Of a DNA stretch of 64,000 nt, positions 19,218-28,700 are shown piece after piece. A program made the position numbers and the translations under genes. Below the pieces are notes generated by a model. That model saw only the letters and a list, made by a program, of their open reading frames with translations. It was not told the origin of the DNA and did not search any database. Every line of letters starts with the position of its first letter. The first letter of the stretch is position 1. Origin of the DNA: Fuerstiella sp. (GTDB lineage Bacteria > Planctomycetota > Planctomycetia > Planctomycetales > Planctomycetaceae); NCBI GenBank assembly GCA_022447225.1, contig JAKVAZ010000006.1, forward strand, positions 434,001 through 498,000, written 5' to 3'.

Positions 19218-19227
19218 GGGGGGGGGG
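19218..19227 (+). repeat. Run of ten G directly upstream of the kinase start
   Basis: Ten consecutive G occupy 19218-19227, between accD and the kinase gene. An ATG follows at once (19228) but opens a frame of only five codons; the kinase ATG is at 19232. The run covers the place where a ribosome binding site would be, so changes in its length would change the spacing to the start codon. Confidence 0.9.
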
Positions 19228-19231
19228 ATGA

Positions 19232-20185
19232 ATGAGCCTGTTTGACAAGAAACAAAAGAAGCAAAAGCCTCTGGAACGTGTCGACATCAGAAAACGCTTT
19301 AATCTGATGGGTCGCGTTGGTCAGGGCAGCATGTCCAAGGTCTGGAAAGCAGAAGACATCACGTCACGCAGAAGCGTTGCAATCAAAGTCCTGGACAGGG
19401 AAAAAACCCGCCGTTTCGAAACACGTTTTGAGGGCCTCAATAAACCGACTGAAGGTGAGATCGCACTGTCACTGTTTCACCCCAACATCGTGCGCACGCA
19501 TGAAATTGGAATGACGACCGATGATGAAGTCTTTCTGGTCATGGACTATATTGACGGATCCGGGCTGAGCCTGCTTCTTGATCTTCAGGGCCAACTGATG
19601 AAGGAGTACCGACTTCAGTTCATCATTCAAATTGGCGATGCACTCTCATATATTCATCGCCAGGGCTGGATCCATCGTGACCTCTGTCCACGAAATGTTC
19701 TGGTTACTCAAGAAAACGATGTCAAGCTCATTGATTTTGGCCTGTTTGTGCCCAACAAGCCTGTATTTCACAAACCCGGCAATCGGACCGGAACGGCAAA
19801 TTATATGGCCCCCGAGCTGATTCAGCGGAGGTCGACTGATCAGCGATTGGACGTATTTTCGTACGCGGTCACCTGTTTCGAGATGTATACCAAGCGACAT
19901 CCCTGGCAGGCAGCAATGACACTCGATGCGGTGGTCCAACACATCAATCAGCCACCACTTGAAATCACCGCAGCCGTACCAAAAATTGACGGACAGATTG
20001 CCGAAGTGATAATGAAGGGACTGAAACGTAACCCTGATGATCGCTGGCAGACAATTGACGAAATGGTGACTCAGTTTCGTGAAGCGCAAGCTCGACTGGT
20101 CCATGTGACCCGGTCGGTATTAGCACGCCGCAAGACAGGCAAATCATCCAAAAACGGGACAGTTCGGATTCAGGGATCAAAATGA
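19232..20185 (+). CDS. Soluble Ser/Thr protein kinase (Hanks type)
   Basis: 317 residues with a full kinase domain: glycine loop G30-Q-G-S, catalytic lysine K52 (VAIKVL), H148-R-D150 with N155, and D168-F-G170, followed by a GTANYMAPE activation segment. In the catalytic loop the usual lysine after HRDL is cysteine (HRDLCPRN), a change seen in some bacterial kinases. There is no membrane segment or sensor domain; the short basic N terminus (MSLFDKKQKKQK) and basic C terminus may bind membrane or nucleic acid. It sits between accD and rsfS in a growth-related cluster, which hints at control of lipid or ribosome activity, but targets are unknown. Confidence 0.9.
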   Translation: MSLFDKKQKKQKPLERVDIRKRFNLMGRVGQGSMSKVWKAEDITSRRSVAIKVLDREKTRRFETRFEGLNKPTEGEIALSLFHPNIVRTHEIGMTTDDEVFLVMDYIDGSGLSLLLDLQGQLMKEYRLQFIIQIGDALSYIHRQGWIHRDLCPRNVLVTQENDVKLIDFGLFVPNKPVFHKPGNRTGTANYMAPELIQRRSTDQRLDVFSYAVTCFEMYTKRHPWQAAMTLDAVVQHINQPPLEITAAVPKIDGQIAEVIMKGLKRNPDDRWQTIDEMVTQFREAQARLVHVTRSVLARRKTGKSSKNGTVRIQGSK

Positions 20186-20300
20186 GCAGTCCATCACTGT
20201 GTGTGTTATGTTCGTCCCCATTCTTCCGATGCAGGTCCTGACCTCAGTTACTCCGTTTGTGCTGCCGGATTCATGGCAGTCATTTTGCAGCAGTCTGCTT

Positions 20301-20840
20301 ATGTCCGATGAACTCTCAGAGAACGTCCACCAGGACCCGGACCTCGATTTCGCTACTCAGTCAGCACCGGCTCCTCGGGACAGCAATGTTTACGCAGCCA
20401 GCCTCGACAACGCGATTAATGCTGCCAGGTGTGCCGATGAACTGCGCGGCCAGGACATTGTGGTACTGGATCTCACTTCCCTGACATCGATTGTCGACTT
20501 CTTTGTGATCGTCACGGCGACAAGTCAGCGCCAAATGCATGCGATCGCAGACGATGTAAACCGGCTGTTGAAACGGGACCGTGGTAACGCACGCCTCAAT
20601 ATTGAGGGCTACCGAACTGAAGGCAACTGGCTGCTCACAGACTACGGTGATGTCGTCGTGCATATATTCACAGCCGAAGGACGGGCACTATATGACCTCG
20701 AACAATTATGGGCTGATGCCGGACGGATCGACTGGTCTTCAAAGAACATAGACAATGATGCAGTGAAGATTCAGAACTCAGAACACGACACAAACAGCCC
20801 GAAATCGGATCCAGATGACGGAACTCCGGTCACCAATTGA
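20301..20840 (+). CDS. rsfS: Ribosomal silencing factor RsfS
   Basis: 179 residues from ATG 20301 (MSDELSEN); a longer frame from 20199 has no support. RsfS binds large-subunit protein L14 and blocks subunit joining when nutrients are low. The DUF143 core is clear: a KGQDI-like segment (L-R-G-Q-D-I-V-V-L-D-L), S-I-V-D-F-F-V-I-V-T-A-T-S, then EGNWLLTDYGDVVVHIF and a final Y-D-L-E-Q-L-W. N- and C-terminal extensions of about 35-45 residues are acidic and polar and not part of the usual protein. It ends the + strand cluster and converges on the glycosyltransferase gene. Confidence 0.92.
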   Translation: MSDELSENVHQDPDLDFATQSAPAPRDSNVYAASLDNAINAARCADELRGQDIVVLDLTSLTSIVDFFVIVTATSQRQMHAIADDVNRLLKRDRGNARLNIEGYRTEGNWLLTDYGDVVVHIFTAEGRALYDLEQLWADAGRIDWSSKNIDNDAVKIQNSEHDTNSPKSDPDDGTPVTN

Positions 20841-20897
20841 TCGTAATACAAATGGCAACGGGGATTTGCGTCTACCGGCCAATAGTTTTCACCGCAT

Positions 20898-22808
20898 TTA
20901 CATCTCATCTGTTGACCGCAGACGATAGACTTCCAGACGCTGTTCCCGCTCTTCGCCAAAGTGCTGGAGAACCCAACGCGGAGGGAAGAGGTTGTACAGG
21001 ACAACGGCGCTGGGGGGATAATGCACATCTCCTACGTGCTCGAAGCGCTGTTCAACACGGATCCAGTCATACATAAAATCTGGCGTCCGCAATGCATTCG
21101 GGCCAAACACAAGAAATGTCGGCAAAGGCTTACCCTGCAGTGTTGCCGCATTAAACAGCAGGTCCTGAACAGGTGCCCCCGGAATCCCGGTCTGACTGAT
21201 ATGATATAATACAGCGGGCTCGCCAAACGCATAGACAACACAAGGCGGACTGTCATCCAGACCGAACGCTTTCGCTTCGTCATCTGTCAAACCAGTCGCC
21301 GTCAGACACATTGAAGCGACTTCAAATGAGGCGTTCCTCAGTCCGAGTCGCGAATCATGAATGCGGGAACGTGGGATCATCGTGGCATTGAGCTGCCATA
21401 GCCCCAGTCCGACTGCCGACAGAACCAGACCGGTCAGAACCATCTTCCGCAGTGAACGTTGCGGCCGGTTTCCTGATGCTGCATTTCGGCGGGCAACGTA
21501 AATACACCCATCGATCCACCAGCCGATTCCGGCTGATGCCATCATCCAGATGACCGCAAGCAGCGGCAGAAACAGTCGTGGAAACGGACTATACGTCGGC
21601 ATACTCAGCAACAGCCCGAAGAACCACGCTACCAGAACACAGATCGCCAGCCTGGGATCCAGGCCGGGTGACGCGCGAAAATCAGGAAGATCAATCTGCT
21701 GATGCCCGCCCGAAGAAGGAAATTTTTCCGGGGAGCCATGGTGCGACTTAATCTTCAGACCACTGAAATCCGGATACAACAGGATACCGATGCTGCCCCC
21801 CGCAGCCAAAGCAGTCAGGACACCCATTGAACCAATCGTAAGCGTAGCGATAACCATCACTGCCGCCGCTCCGATGAATCGAACGAGTAATGCAGGAGTA
21901 ATCCCGGTTCCGGAGGAAATTGAACGGTTCCACGTGGAACCACGTGCATCAATCCATCTGTGACTGCCTGCCAGCATCATTCCCAAACCGAGGGACAGTG
22001 CTGCCATCCAGCTTTCGGTCAATGAATACCAGGTAATCTGAGTCTCCAGATTATGCGTCCATGAATTCAAAGCCATGCGGTATGCACCATGGTTGGCTGC
22101 CACGGCCGAGTATCCGCCCACATCACGCAGCGCGATGAGCCAGGGACTCCACACCGCACACGCAGACAAAGTCATGGTTGCAACCAGCCCGACCAGCCGC
22201 CAAAACCCACAACGGTGACGCCCCCCGATCAACCACCAGAGCAAAGAACCGCTGCTAATAATCGCAATCGGAAGCCATCCGGTGTATTTCGTCCACCAGG
22301 CACAACCACAGGCGACCCCGGCTGCCAGCATGATTGCCGTGCTTCGGCGGTTAATCCCGGTCACTCCCAGCCAAACCGCCAGGATGATCCACATCAATAC
22401 CGGCACATCGGTCAAAGCCATTCGAGAATAAAGAATGTGAAAGTCACTCAGAGCAGACAGCAGAACGACGACCATTCCGGCTGCTATGCCGAACGCGGCG
22501 CGCGTAAAACGCCAAATGACAAGAATGGTCACAGTTCCCATCAGCAATGCCGGAATGAAAGGTGCCAGACCTGGTCCTGCCAATGTACCGGCGGCCTGGA
22601 TCATCGCAGGCAGCGCCGGAGGCGCGTACAGGTGCCGTGCCGGATACACTTCACCCGACAATGGTGCATACCATATGGTGGAGCTGTAGACTCCCTCGTC
22701 AAAATGCTCAACAGCCAACTCGTCGATGGCAGTCAATCGAAGAAAACATCCCAATGCTGCAGCGCAGACAACAAATACGAATTCCTGCGTTGACAGGCTC
22801 TGATTCAT
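20898..22808 (-). CDS. Membrane glycosyltransferase, PMT/ArnT-like (GT39/GT83 type)
   Basis: 636 residues with about eleven hydrophobic segments. Near the N terminus (residues about 35-42) the first periplasmic loop carries HFDEGVYS, fitting the catalytic acidic pair of PMT/ArnT-like glycosyltransferases, which use polyprenyl-phosphate sugars outside the membrane. A later S-R-M-A-L-T-D-V-P segment matches the family as well. The C-terminal part is soluble. Acceptor unknown: lipid A, protein or glycan. A perfect 16-bp palindrome of the ParB-site type lies inside the coding sequence at 21926-21941. Confidence 0.82.
   Translation of the reverse strand: MNQSLSTQEFVFVVCAAALGCFLRLTAIDELAVEHFDEGVYSSTIWYAPLSGEVYPARHLYAPPALPAMIQAAGTLAGPGLAPFIPALLMGTVTILVIWRFTRAAFGIAAGMVVVLLSALSDFHILYSRMALTDVPVLMWIILAVWLGVTGINRRSTAIMLAAGVACGCAWWTKYTGWLPIAIISSGSLLWWLIGGRHRCGFWRLVGLVATMTLSACAVWSPWLIALRDVGGYSAVAANHGAYRMALNSWTHNLETQITWYSLTESWMAALSLGLGMMLAGSHRWIDARGSTWNRSISSGTGITPALLVRFIGAAAVMVIATLTIGSMGVLTALAAGGSIGILLYPDFSGLKIKSHHGSPEKFPSSGGHQQIDLPDFRASPGLDPRLAICVLVAWFFGLLLSMPTYSPFPRLFLPLLAVIWMMASAGIGWWIDGCIYVARRNAASGNRPQRSLRKMVLTGLVLSAVGLGLWQLNATMIPRSRIHDSRLGLRNASFEVASMCLTATGLTDDEAKAFGLDDSPPCVVYAFGEPAVLYHISQTGIPGAPVQDLLFNAATLQGKPLPTFLVFGPNALRTPDFMYDWIRVEQRFEHVGDVHYPPSAVVLYNLFPPRWVLQHFGEEREQRLEVYRLRSTDEM
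21926..21941. other. parS-like ParB binding site (perfect palindrome)
   Basis: GGTTCCACGTGGAACC is a perfect 16-bp palindrome whose inner 14 bases match the ParB site consensus (GTTyCACGTGrAAC). The same core is used for parS in pseudomonads. It lies inside the glycosyltransferase gene. parS sites commonly fall in coding sequence. A second match lies 0.9 kb away. Confidence 0.75.
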
Positions 22809-22829
22809 CTTCTCCTCTTCTTCGTTTGT

Positions 22830-22845
22830 GGTTTCACGTGGAACC
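22830..22845. other. parS-like ParB binding site
   Basis: GGTTTCACGTGGAACC; its inner 14 bases read GTTCCACGTGAAAC on the other strand, an exact match to the classical parS core. It lies just upstream of the glycosyltransferase start. A weaker 11/14 match (GATCCACGTGAACG) is at 22956-22969. Confidence 0.75.
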
Positions 22846-23014
22846 GAACAGCATAAATCTCAGCCTCGGGAAGACTAACTGACAGGACACAGATTGCACG
22901 GCGGATTCTTGAGTATCGTTGACCACCACTTATGATACCGAAACACAATCTGCCTGATCCACGTGAACGGTAAATACTCCTGATTCAACTAACGCTACTA
23001 ATGAAACCAGCCTC

Positions 23015-23356
23015 ATGACAGACAGTACAGCCGACCCGGACGACCTATACGATGTTGCAAACCAGTTGAAGGAAGACGGGAATCTCGAAGCTGCCGTGGA
23101 AGCCCTGAAAAATATCGTGGCCGACTTTCCCGACCACGTACAGTCTCACCTGGCACTGGGAGTCCACCTGCAAAAACTTGGACAAAATGAGGCTGCGGTC
23201 GCGCACGCTTCGAAAGTCGCGAAGCTTGAGCCGCAGGACGCATTTTCCTATGTTCAGCTTTCTGTGGTAATGCAGCGATGCGGGCTGATCATGGAAGCTG
23301 AAGACGCAATGGCCAGAGCCCACGCCATTCGGGCAGAACAATCGTCACCAGAATAG
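23015..23356 (+). CDS. Small TPR-repeat protein
   Basis: 113 residues, made almost wholly of about three tetratricopeptide-like helix pairs: LYDVANQLKEDGNLEAAVEALK, then SHLALGVHLQKLGQNEAAVAHA, then a third with YVQLSVVMQRCGLIMEAEDAMA. The helix pattern (A at 8 and 20, G at turns) is clear. TPR proteins mediate protein contacts. A very similar short form is common in Planctomycetes; the partner is unknown. No signal peptide. Its upstream region holds the parS-like sites. Confidence 0.8.
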   Translation: MTDSTADPDDLYDVANQLKEDGNLEAAVEALKNIVADFPDHVQSHLALGVHLQKLGQNEAAVAHASKVAKLEPQDAFSYVQLSVVMQRCGLIMEAEDAMARAHAIRAEQSSPE

Positions 23357-23900
23357 ACCGCTGTTCGAAAACAGGTCTGAAAAACACATCTTATTTCAGT
23401 CCGTCAAGCTGCGAGGAGATTTGGTCTGACAGCTGCACACGTACAACGTACGGATTTCCGTCAGCATAGCACCGTTTCCGATACCAAGTGTCGCTGGTCT
23501 TTCCAAATCCGTTCGAACTTCATGACCTCATCAGCGGCAGCCGTCTCAGTATATACCACGAATTCCCGGAGCTGTGATTCACAACGACAGCCAACGGGTT
23601 ACTTTGGGAAAATCCTCAGACCGGCCCCTGACTGAGGACTGCGATAACGTTACCTCTTTGAGTGAATCTCTGCAGCAAGACCGGACATTTCGAAAGATTG
23701 ACAGCCAAACGAAAACATGCCGATTTCGTACGCAGCACATTACAGTTCACTGGTTCCAAAATTGCTGGAGACGGATCACAGCTCACGAAACGGCTACGCT
23801 GACCCCACGGCAAGTTGTGGAATCCGCACCGATCAGACAACGCATAATCTGCCGGGAACGTGATTCAGCAACATCAGCAGACATCTGCTGAACAGAGCCC
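23357..23900. other. Intergenic region, nothing recognised
   Basis: About 540 bases between the TPR gene and the convergent end of moaA. Open frames at 23574-23891 (+) and 23616-23840 (-) carry no family pattern. I see no clear terminator hairpin with a T run. Confidence 0.4.
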
Positions 23901-24920
23901 CTACCCACCGATCGAGTGCATGGGACGTACCGGCTGCATGAAGCGGGCAGTGTTGATCTCGTGCCCCTCTTTTTTGGCGGCAATACTGTTTTGCATCGCC
24001 TGTGCAATTTCAGAATCTGAACCGCCATCGCGAAGCAGATCACGAATATCGGTTTCTTCGTGACTAAACAGACAATTGCGAAGTTTGCCGTCTGCGGTCA
24101 GGCGAAACCGATTACAACCTGCACAAAATGGGCGACTGACTGACGCGATCAGTCCAATCGTGCCACAGCCGTCCCGAAAACGATACAACGTGGCCGGCGT
24201 CCGATGATCTGTACCGGGCTGAGGATCCAGCGTCCCGAATTCTGATTCAAGAATCGCGATGATCTCATGGGCAAACAGTACTTTTCCGCGTTCCCACTCA
24301 TTTTCTGCATCCAGCGGCATGAACTCGATAAAACGGACATCAACATCACCTGCACGCGCCAGTTCACCGAACGGAATGATTTGATCCTCTGTGAGTCCGC
24401 GGACGGAAACAGCATTTAGTTTGATCGGCTGAAAGCCGGCATCTTTCGCTGCCTGAATGCCTGACAGGACCCTGTCGAATCCGTCGCGACGAGTCATTTT
24501 GCGGAATGTTTCCGGATCCAGCGCATCCAGGCTTATGTTGAGCCTCTTTAACCCTGCATCACGCAGCACATGAGCCTGCTCCGAGAGAAAGATCCCGTTG
24601 GTGGTCAATCCAACATCACGAATCCCGGGTAAACCGACAATCGACTCAATCAGTTTGTGCAACTCGCGGCGAACAAGCGGCTCACCACCTGTGAGTCTCA
24701 CCTGGTCAATCCCGAGACTCGTTCCAATACGTACAACCCGTTCAGTCTCCTCAAATGTCAGCAACTCCGATTTCGGCATGAATTCCGGATCATGTTCCGG
24801 CATGCAGTAGAAGCAACGCAGATTGCAGCGATCTGTCACACTGACACGCAGATTGTTGTGTACACGCCCAAATGAATCGACAAGCCGACTTTCTTCCCGT
24901 CTTTTCAATTCAGAACTCAT
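23901..24920 (-). CDS. moaA: GTP 3',8-cyclase MoaA
   Basis: 339 residues. MoaA is a radical-SAM enzyme that converts GTP to the precursor of cyclic pyranopterin monophosphate, the first step of molybdenum cofactor synthesis, with MoaC. The N-terminal cluster motif CxxxCxxC is C32, C36, C39; the C-terminal cluster is in FCAGCNRFRLTADGKLRNC. The family's essential C-terminal double glycine is present (SIGG). Its start overlaps the end of moaE by four bases, so it is translated in a coupled way. moaC is not in the window. Confidence 0.96.
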   Translation of the reverse strand: MSSELKRREESRLVDSFGRVHNNLRVSVTDRCNLRCFYCMPEHDPEFMPKSELLTFEETERVVRIGTSLGIDQVRLTGGEPLVRRELHKLIESIVGLPGIRDVGLTTNGIFLSEQAHVLRDAGLKRLNISLDALDPETFRKMTRRDGFDRVLSGIQAAKDAGFQPIKLNAVSVRGLTEDQIIPFGELARAGDVDVRFIEFMPLDAENEWERGKVLFAHEIIAILESEFGTLDPQPGTDHRTPATLYRFRDGCGTIGLIASVSRPFCAGCNRFRLTADGKLRNCLFSHEETDIRDLLRDGGSDSEIAQAMQNSIAAKKEGHEINTARFMQPVRPMHSIGG

Positions 24921-25396
24921 CGGTCGTCACCTTCCGTTGACGGGAGCACTGCCCCGGGACGACTCGAACCAGGAGTCGATGATTTGTTTACCGGATGAAC
25001 CCATTCTGTACGTCCGTCAGCATAGCATTCCTTTTTCCAGATCGGCGTCCTCTGTTTGATCGTATCCATAATCCACTGTCCGGCTTCAAATGCAGGTCCG
25101 CGATGAGTCGAACTGACTGCTACTGCAACCGCAACATCACCCAAATCCAGTGCCCCAACACGGTGAACAACAGCGGATTCCACCAGAGACCAGCGTGTCT
25201 GTGCCTCGACTGTAATCTCCTCCAGCGAGCCCAGGGCCATTTCTTCGAACGCTTCGTAATTCAGCGAGGACGTCTGCTGGTCCCCCGTAAACTCACGTAC
25301 TGTTCCAAGAAACAGTACCACCGCACCGGCACGATGGTCGCGTACGGCGTTCATCACACCGTTGATATCGATCGGATCTGGTGTAATCGAGAGCAC
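24917..25396 (-). CDS. moaE: Molybdopterin synthase catalytic subunit MoaE
   Basis: 159 residues. MoaE with MoaD inserts dithiolene sulfur into the pterin. Recognisable parts are GAVVLFLGTVREFT near residue 25, LNYEAFEEMA, HRVGALDLGDVAVAVAVSS, and the TPIWKKECYADG segment carrying the catalytic lysine pair. The last 20 residues are polar and vary in the family. It overlaps moaA by four bases. A 150-base gap separates it from moaD upstream. Confidence 0.94.
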   Translation of the reverse strand: MLSITPDPIDINGVMNAVRDHRAGAVVLFLGTVREFTGDQQTSSLNYEAFEEMALGSLEEITVEAQTRWSLVESAVVHRVGALDLGDVAVAVAVSSTHRGPAFEAGQWIMDTIKQRTPIWKKECYADGRTEWVHPVNKSSTPGSSRPGAVLPSTEGDDR

Positions 25397-25544
25397 AGAC
25401 GGGTATTCCGTTTCTGACTGTCGGCCGCCGGTTTCTCGCAGGATTGGAGACGAGCGGAATGAAATACGTATGAGTTTGAGAATTCGATCTTGCTGCCACA
25501 GTCAGACGACAAACAGTAAATCATCAGCCAGTTCGAAAAAGCCG

Positions 25545-25790
25545 TTATCCCCCACTCACCGGAGGAAAACATGCAACACTGTCACCGTCATGCAAAACCT
25601 GTAAGTCTCCAGCGTACCGGTTGTTGACTGCAACTAACAGGACCTTCGCCATCGATTCCAGGTTTGGACAGGTTCGAATCAATTCAGACCTCAGATCAGA
25701 AACCGTTGCTTCTTCAGCGACCCGGACGGTGCAGACCGAATGACCTGCAAGATCGCGAGCGGCGGCAAACAACAAAACATCGAAAATCAT
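25545..25790 (-). CDS. moaD: Molybdopterin synthase sulfur carrier subunit MoaD
   Basis: 81 residues from the ATG at 25790 (MIFDVLLFAAARDLAG); a longer frame to 25853 runs back into the upstream gene. MoaD is a ubiquitin-fold sulfur carrier whose C-terminal glycine is made a thiocarboxylate. The end is FPPVSGG, the required double glycine at the terminus. Length and the alternating hydrophobic pattern fit. The start overlaps the stop of the FAD/Fe-S oxidase by four bases. Confidence 0.93.
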   Translation of the reverse strand: MIFDVLLFAAARDLAGHSVCTVRVAEEATVSDLRSELIRTCPNLESMAKVLLVAVNNRYAGDLQVLHDGDSVACFPPVSGG

Positions 25791-28700
25791 GACATCAGCA
25801 GTCCGGAAGGACGAGAATTCAGCAAATGGTCCCTGCCGGGCATAAGACCCCATGCCAGAGCAAGAATCTTAATCGGGTGCAGCGTCGGAAAATCAACCGT
25901 TTGTTCCATCTGCATGCGACAACTGCTGCATTCGGTCAATCCGGCCGAGACACTGACGGTCTGCAAACTCTGAAGAAGCCGATCACCAATCTCCAGCGAC
26001 TGTGTGAAGTGTTCGGCGGCAATTCCAAATGTTCCCGCCATTCCCGTACAACCATGATCGATGGCAGTGACTTCGACACCTGGGATCAGCTTCACCAGGT
26101 CCAGCAGACCGCGCTGGTCACTGACCGCCTTCAGGTGACAGGGTGTATGATATACCAGCTTGAGCGGGGTTTCCTGGAAATTCGTACGAAGCCGTCCCTG
26201 AACGTGCAGATCCAGCAGAAATGATCCTGCGTCCTGCGTCTGCTCCGCAACAGCCGCGGTGTCCGGATGATCCACAAGCAGCGGGTATTCCTGCTTCAGA
26301 CATAAGGCGGCAGAAGGTTCGGTACACAGAATCGGAAATCCTTCACGCGCCGGTTCACCAAGTTCACGCACGTTTGTTTCGGCAACTTCGCGAGCTGCTT
26401 CAGTATCTCCTACGCTGACCATTGCCATTCCGGATACCGTCTGCCCCGGCGGTACATACACCCGAAACCCGTGGTGCTGAAGAATCCGCACAAAGGCCGT
26501 CGCAAGATCCGGATCGTGATGGTTCGCAAAGTAATCCACAAAGTAGACGATGGTACGACGAGTGTCTCCAGGCCGACCGTCGCTGCATTCACGTCGAGCA
26601 ACCGCAGAATTCAAAAATGTTCGGCCTGCATATCGAGGCAGACGGCGTTGTTCGGCAATTCCCAGTGTTTTCTGCAGCACCCGACGAAAGATACGATGCC
26701 GCAGCAAACGGTTGGTAAGTCTTGTAAATCTGGAGGCAAATCGGGCATACCTGTGAAATTGTGACAGCAGCCAGTCAGTACGTGACAGTCCGTTGGCACT
26801 GACGAACTGGGCCCGCGTCTCCAGAATCAAATGAGGAATGTCAACACCGGAAGGACACTCCAGCTGACACTGCCGACAGTTAAAACACGAATCTGCGAGC
26901 TGCTGCACGACCTCATTTGTTAACAGCTCTTCAGAAGTACCGTTCGCCAGAGCTGTTCGAACAACCGTTGCCTTGCTACGCGGACTCGCAGCCTCCGACG
27001 ACTCCTGACGAAAGAACGGACACATCCGCAGCGCAGCCGATGTACTTCGGCACTCACCACATCCGTCACAGCGGGTTGCCGTATGCATCGCCTCTTCGGC
27101 ACTCCAGTTCAGATTGAGTACCGGCAACTGCACCGTGGCCTGATCCGCAGTATCGACAACCGATGCTACGCGGTTTTTCCGCAGATGACGTATCGTCAAC
27201 TGACCGTCATCGCTGATAATTTTATCCGGATTCAGCAGACGCTGCGGATCGAAGATGTCTTTCACCTGCTGAAAAACACGATAAAGCCCCCCGTACTGTG
27301 ATCGAATGAATGCAGTGCGTGAAAGTCCGTCACCATTCTGTCCGGAAATCGTCCCACCGACTGCTCGAACATGATGATACAAATCGCGTGCCATAGCTTC
27401 GATTCGTAACGCCGTCTCCGGCCCCGGAAACGGCAGCATTGGTCTTAAATGTAACTGTCCGGACGCAGCGTGAGCCGACAACGTTGCGGTCACTTCATGT
27501 CTCTGAAAGGTTTTCTGCGCAAGTGTCAGAAACTGCGAGATTTCTGCCGGGGGCACAGCGATATCTTCGACGAACGGCAGCGGCAGTGAAGTGCCCTTCA
27601 ATCGTGCCAGTAACGATCCGGCCTGAAGCGGAAGCTGCCACAGTTTGTCGACGTCGCTTTCAGTCATCGCAATCTGTGTAACGATGTGACTGATTCCCGC
27701 ATCCCTGAGGCAGGACTCGGAATCGGCCATGCGTTGTCGGATCTCCGCGGACCCGCCGGCAGTGAATTCAAGAAACAGGCCTGCTTCGGCTTCCTGGCGA
27801 ACCACTGAAGTCCATTTTGTCCCGGACTCCCGCGCGACACTCAACAGCCGACGATCCAGCAGATCACACGCACTCGGCTCCAAATTCAGCAGCAGCTGCA
27901 TGGCTCGCAACGCATCATCGGTCGTTCCAAACATGATTGCTGCGAGAGCACGATGTTTCGGAATGGGCAGCAGATGCAGTGTGGCCTCAGTGAAGATCCC
28001 CAATGTGCCCTCAGACCCGGCCAGCAGACGCGTGACGTCAAGTGAATCTGATCGACGAACTCCCCGCAGCATGTAACCACAGGCATTTCGCAGCATCACC
28101 GGCTGCAAAGAATCAATTTGTTCGGCGGATTCGTCGAGAACTGCCAAAAGCCGTTCCAAAATGTCGGATCGACGACTCAATGGCAATAACCTGGTCAGCG
28201 ACAGCGATTCATTGTGAACCGGCGGAAGAAACAGTTCCCCGGACTCGCGCAGTGTATCCTCCGTCGTTCGAGCGTTAAGCGGCTGACGAATCGCAAATCG
28301 TCGATCAATCGGTTCACTGGATGAAAACGTGACTCTCTGTCCGCCCATCAACACACAATCTACCTCCATCAGGTGATCACGTGCTGATCCTACACGAATG
28401 GCCTGGGCACCTGCCGCGTCTACCGCCAGCATTCCTCCGATCGTGGAACATGCCGAACGGCTGGATGACGGCGCGAAACAACAACCGTGCTGACGCAGCA
28501 ATGCATTCAAATCAGCATGAATGACTCCCGGTTGAACACGAACAGAATGGCTGCCGACTTCAAGGACGCGTGTCATATGACGCGAAAAGTCAATCACAAT
28601 TCCACGACCCAGAGCACCTCCCGCCAGGCCCGTACCGGCTCCACGAGGAATCAGGGGGACGCCGTTGTCCGAGGCCCACATGGCCAGTGTCTCGACATCG

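Noticed and set aside
22089-22793. 234-codon + strand frame opposite the glycosyltransferase
   Set aside because: Rich in Q, R, P and H with no hydrophobic core; antisense to membrane-span codons.
24955-24985. tRNA-like T-arm sequence (gactcgaacc...)
   Set aside because: It lies inside moaE codons and no acceptor, D-arm or anticodon arm surrounds it.
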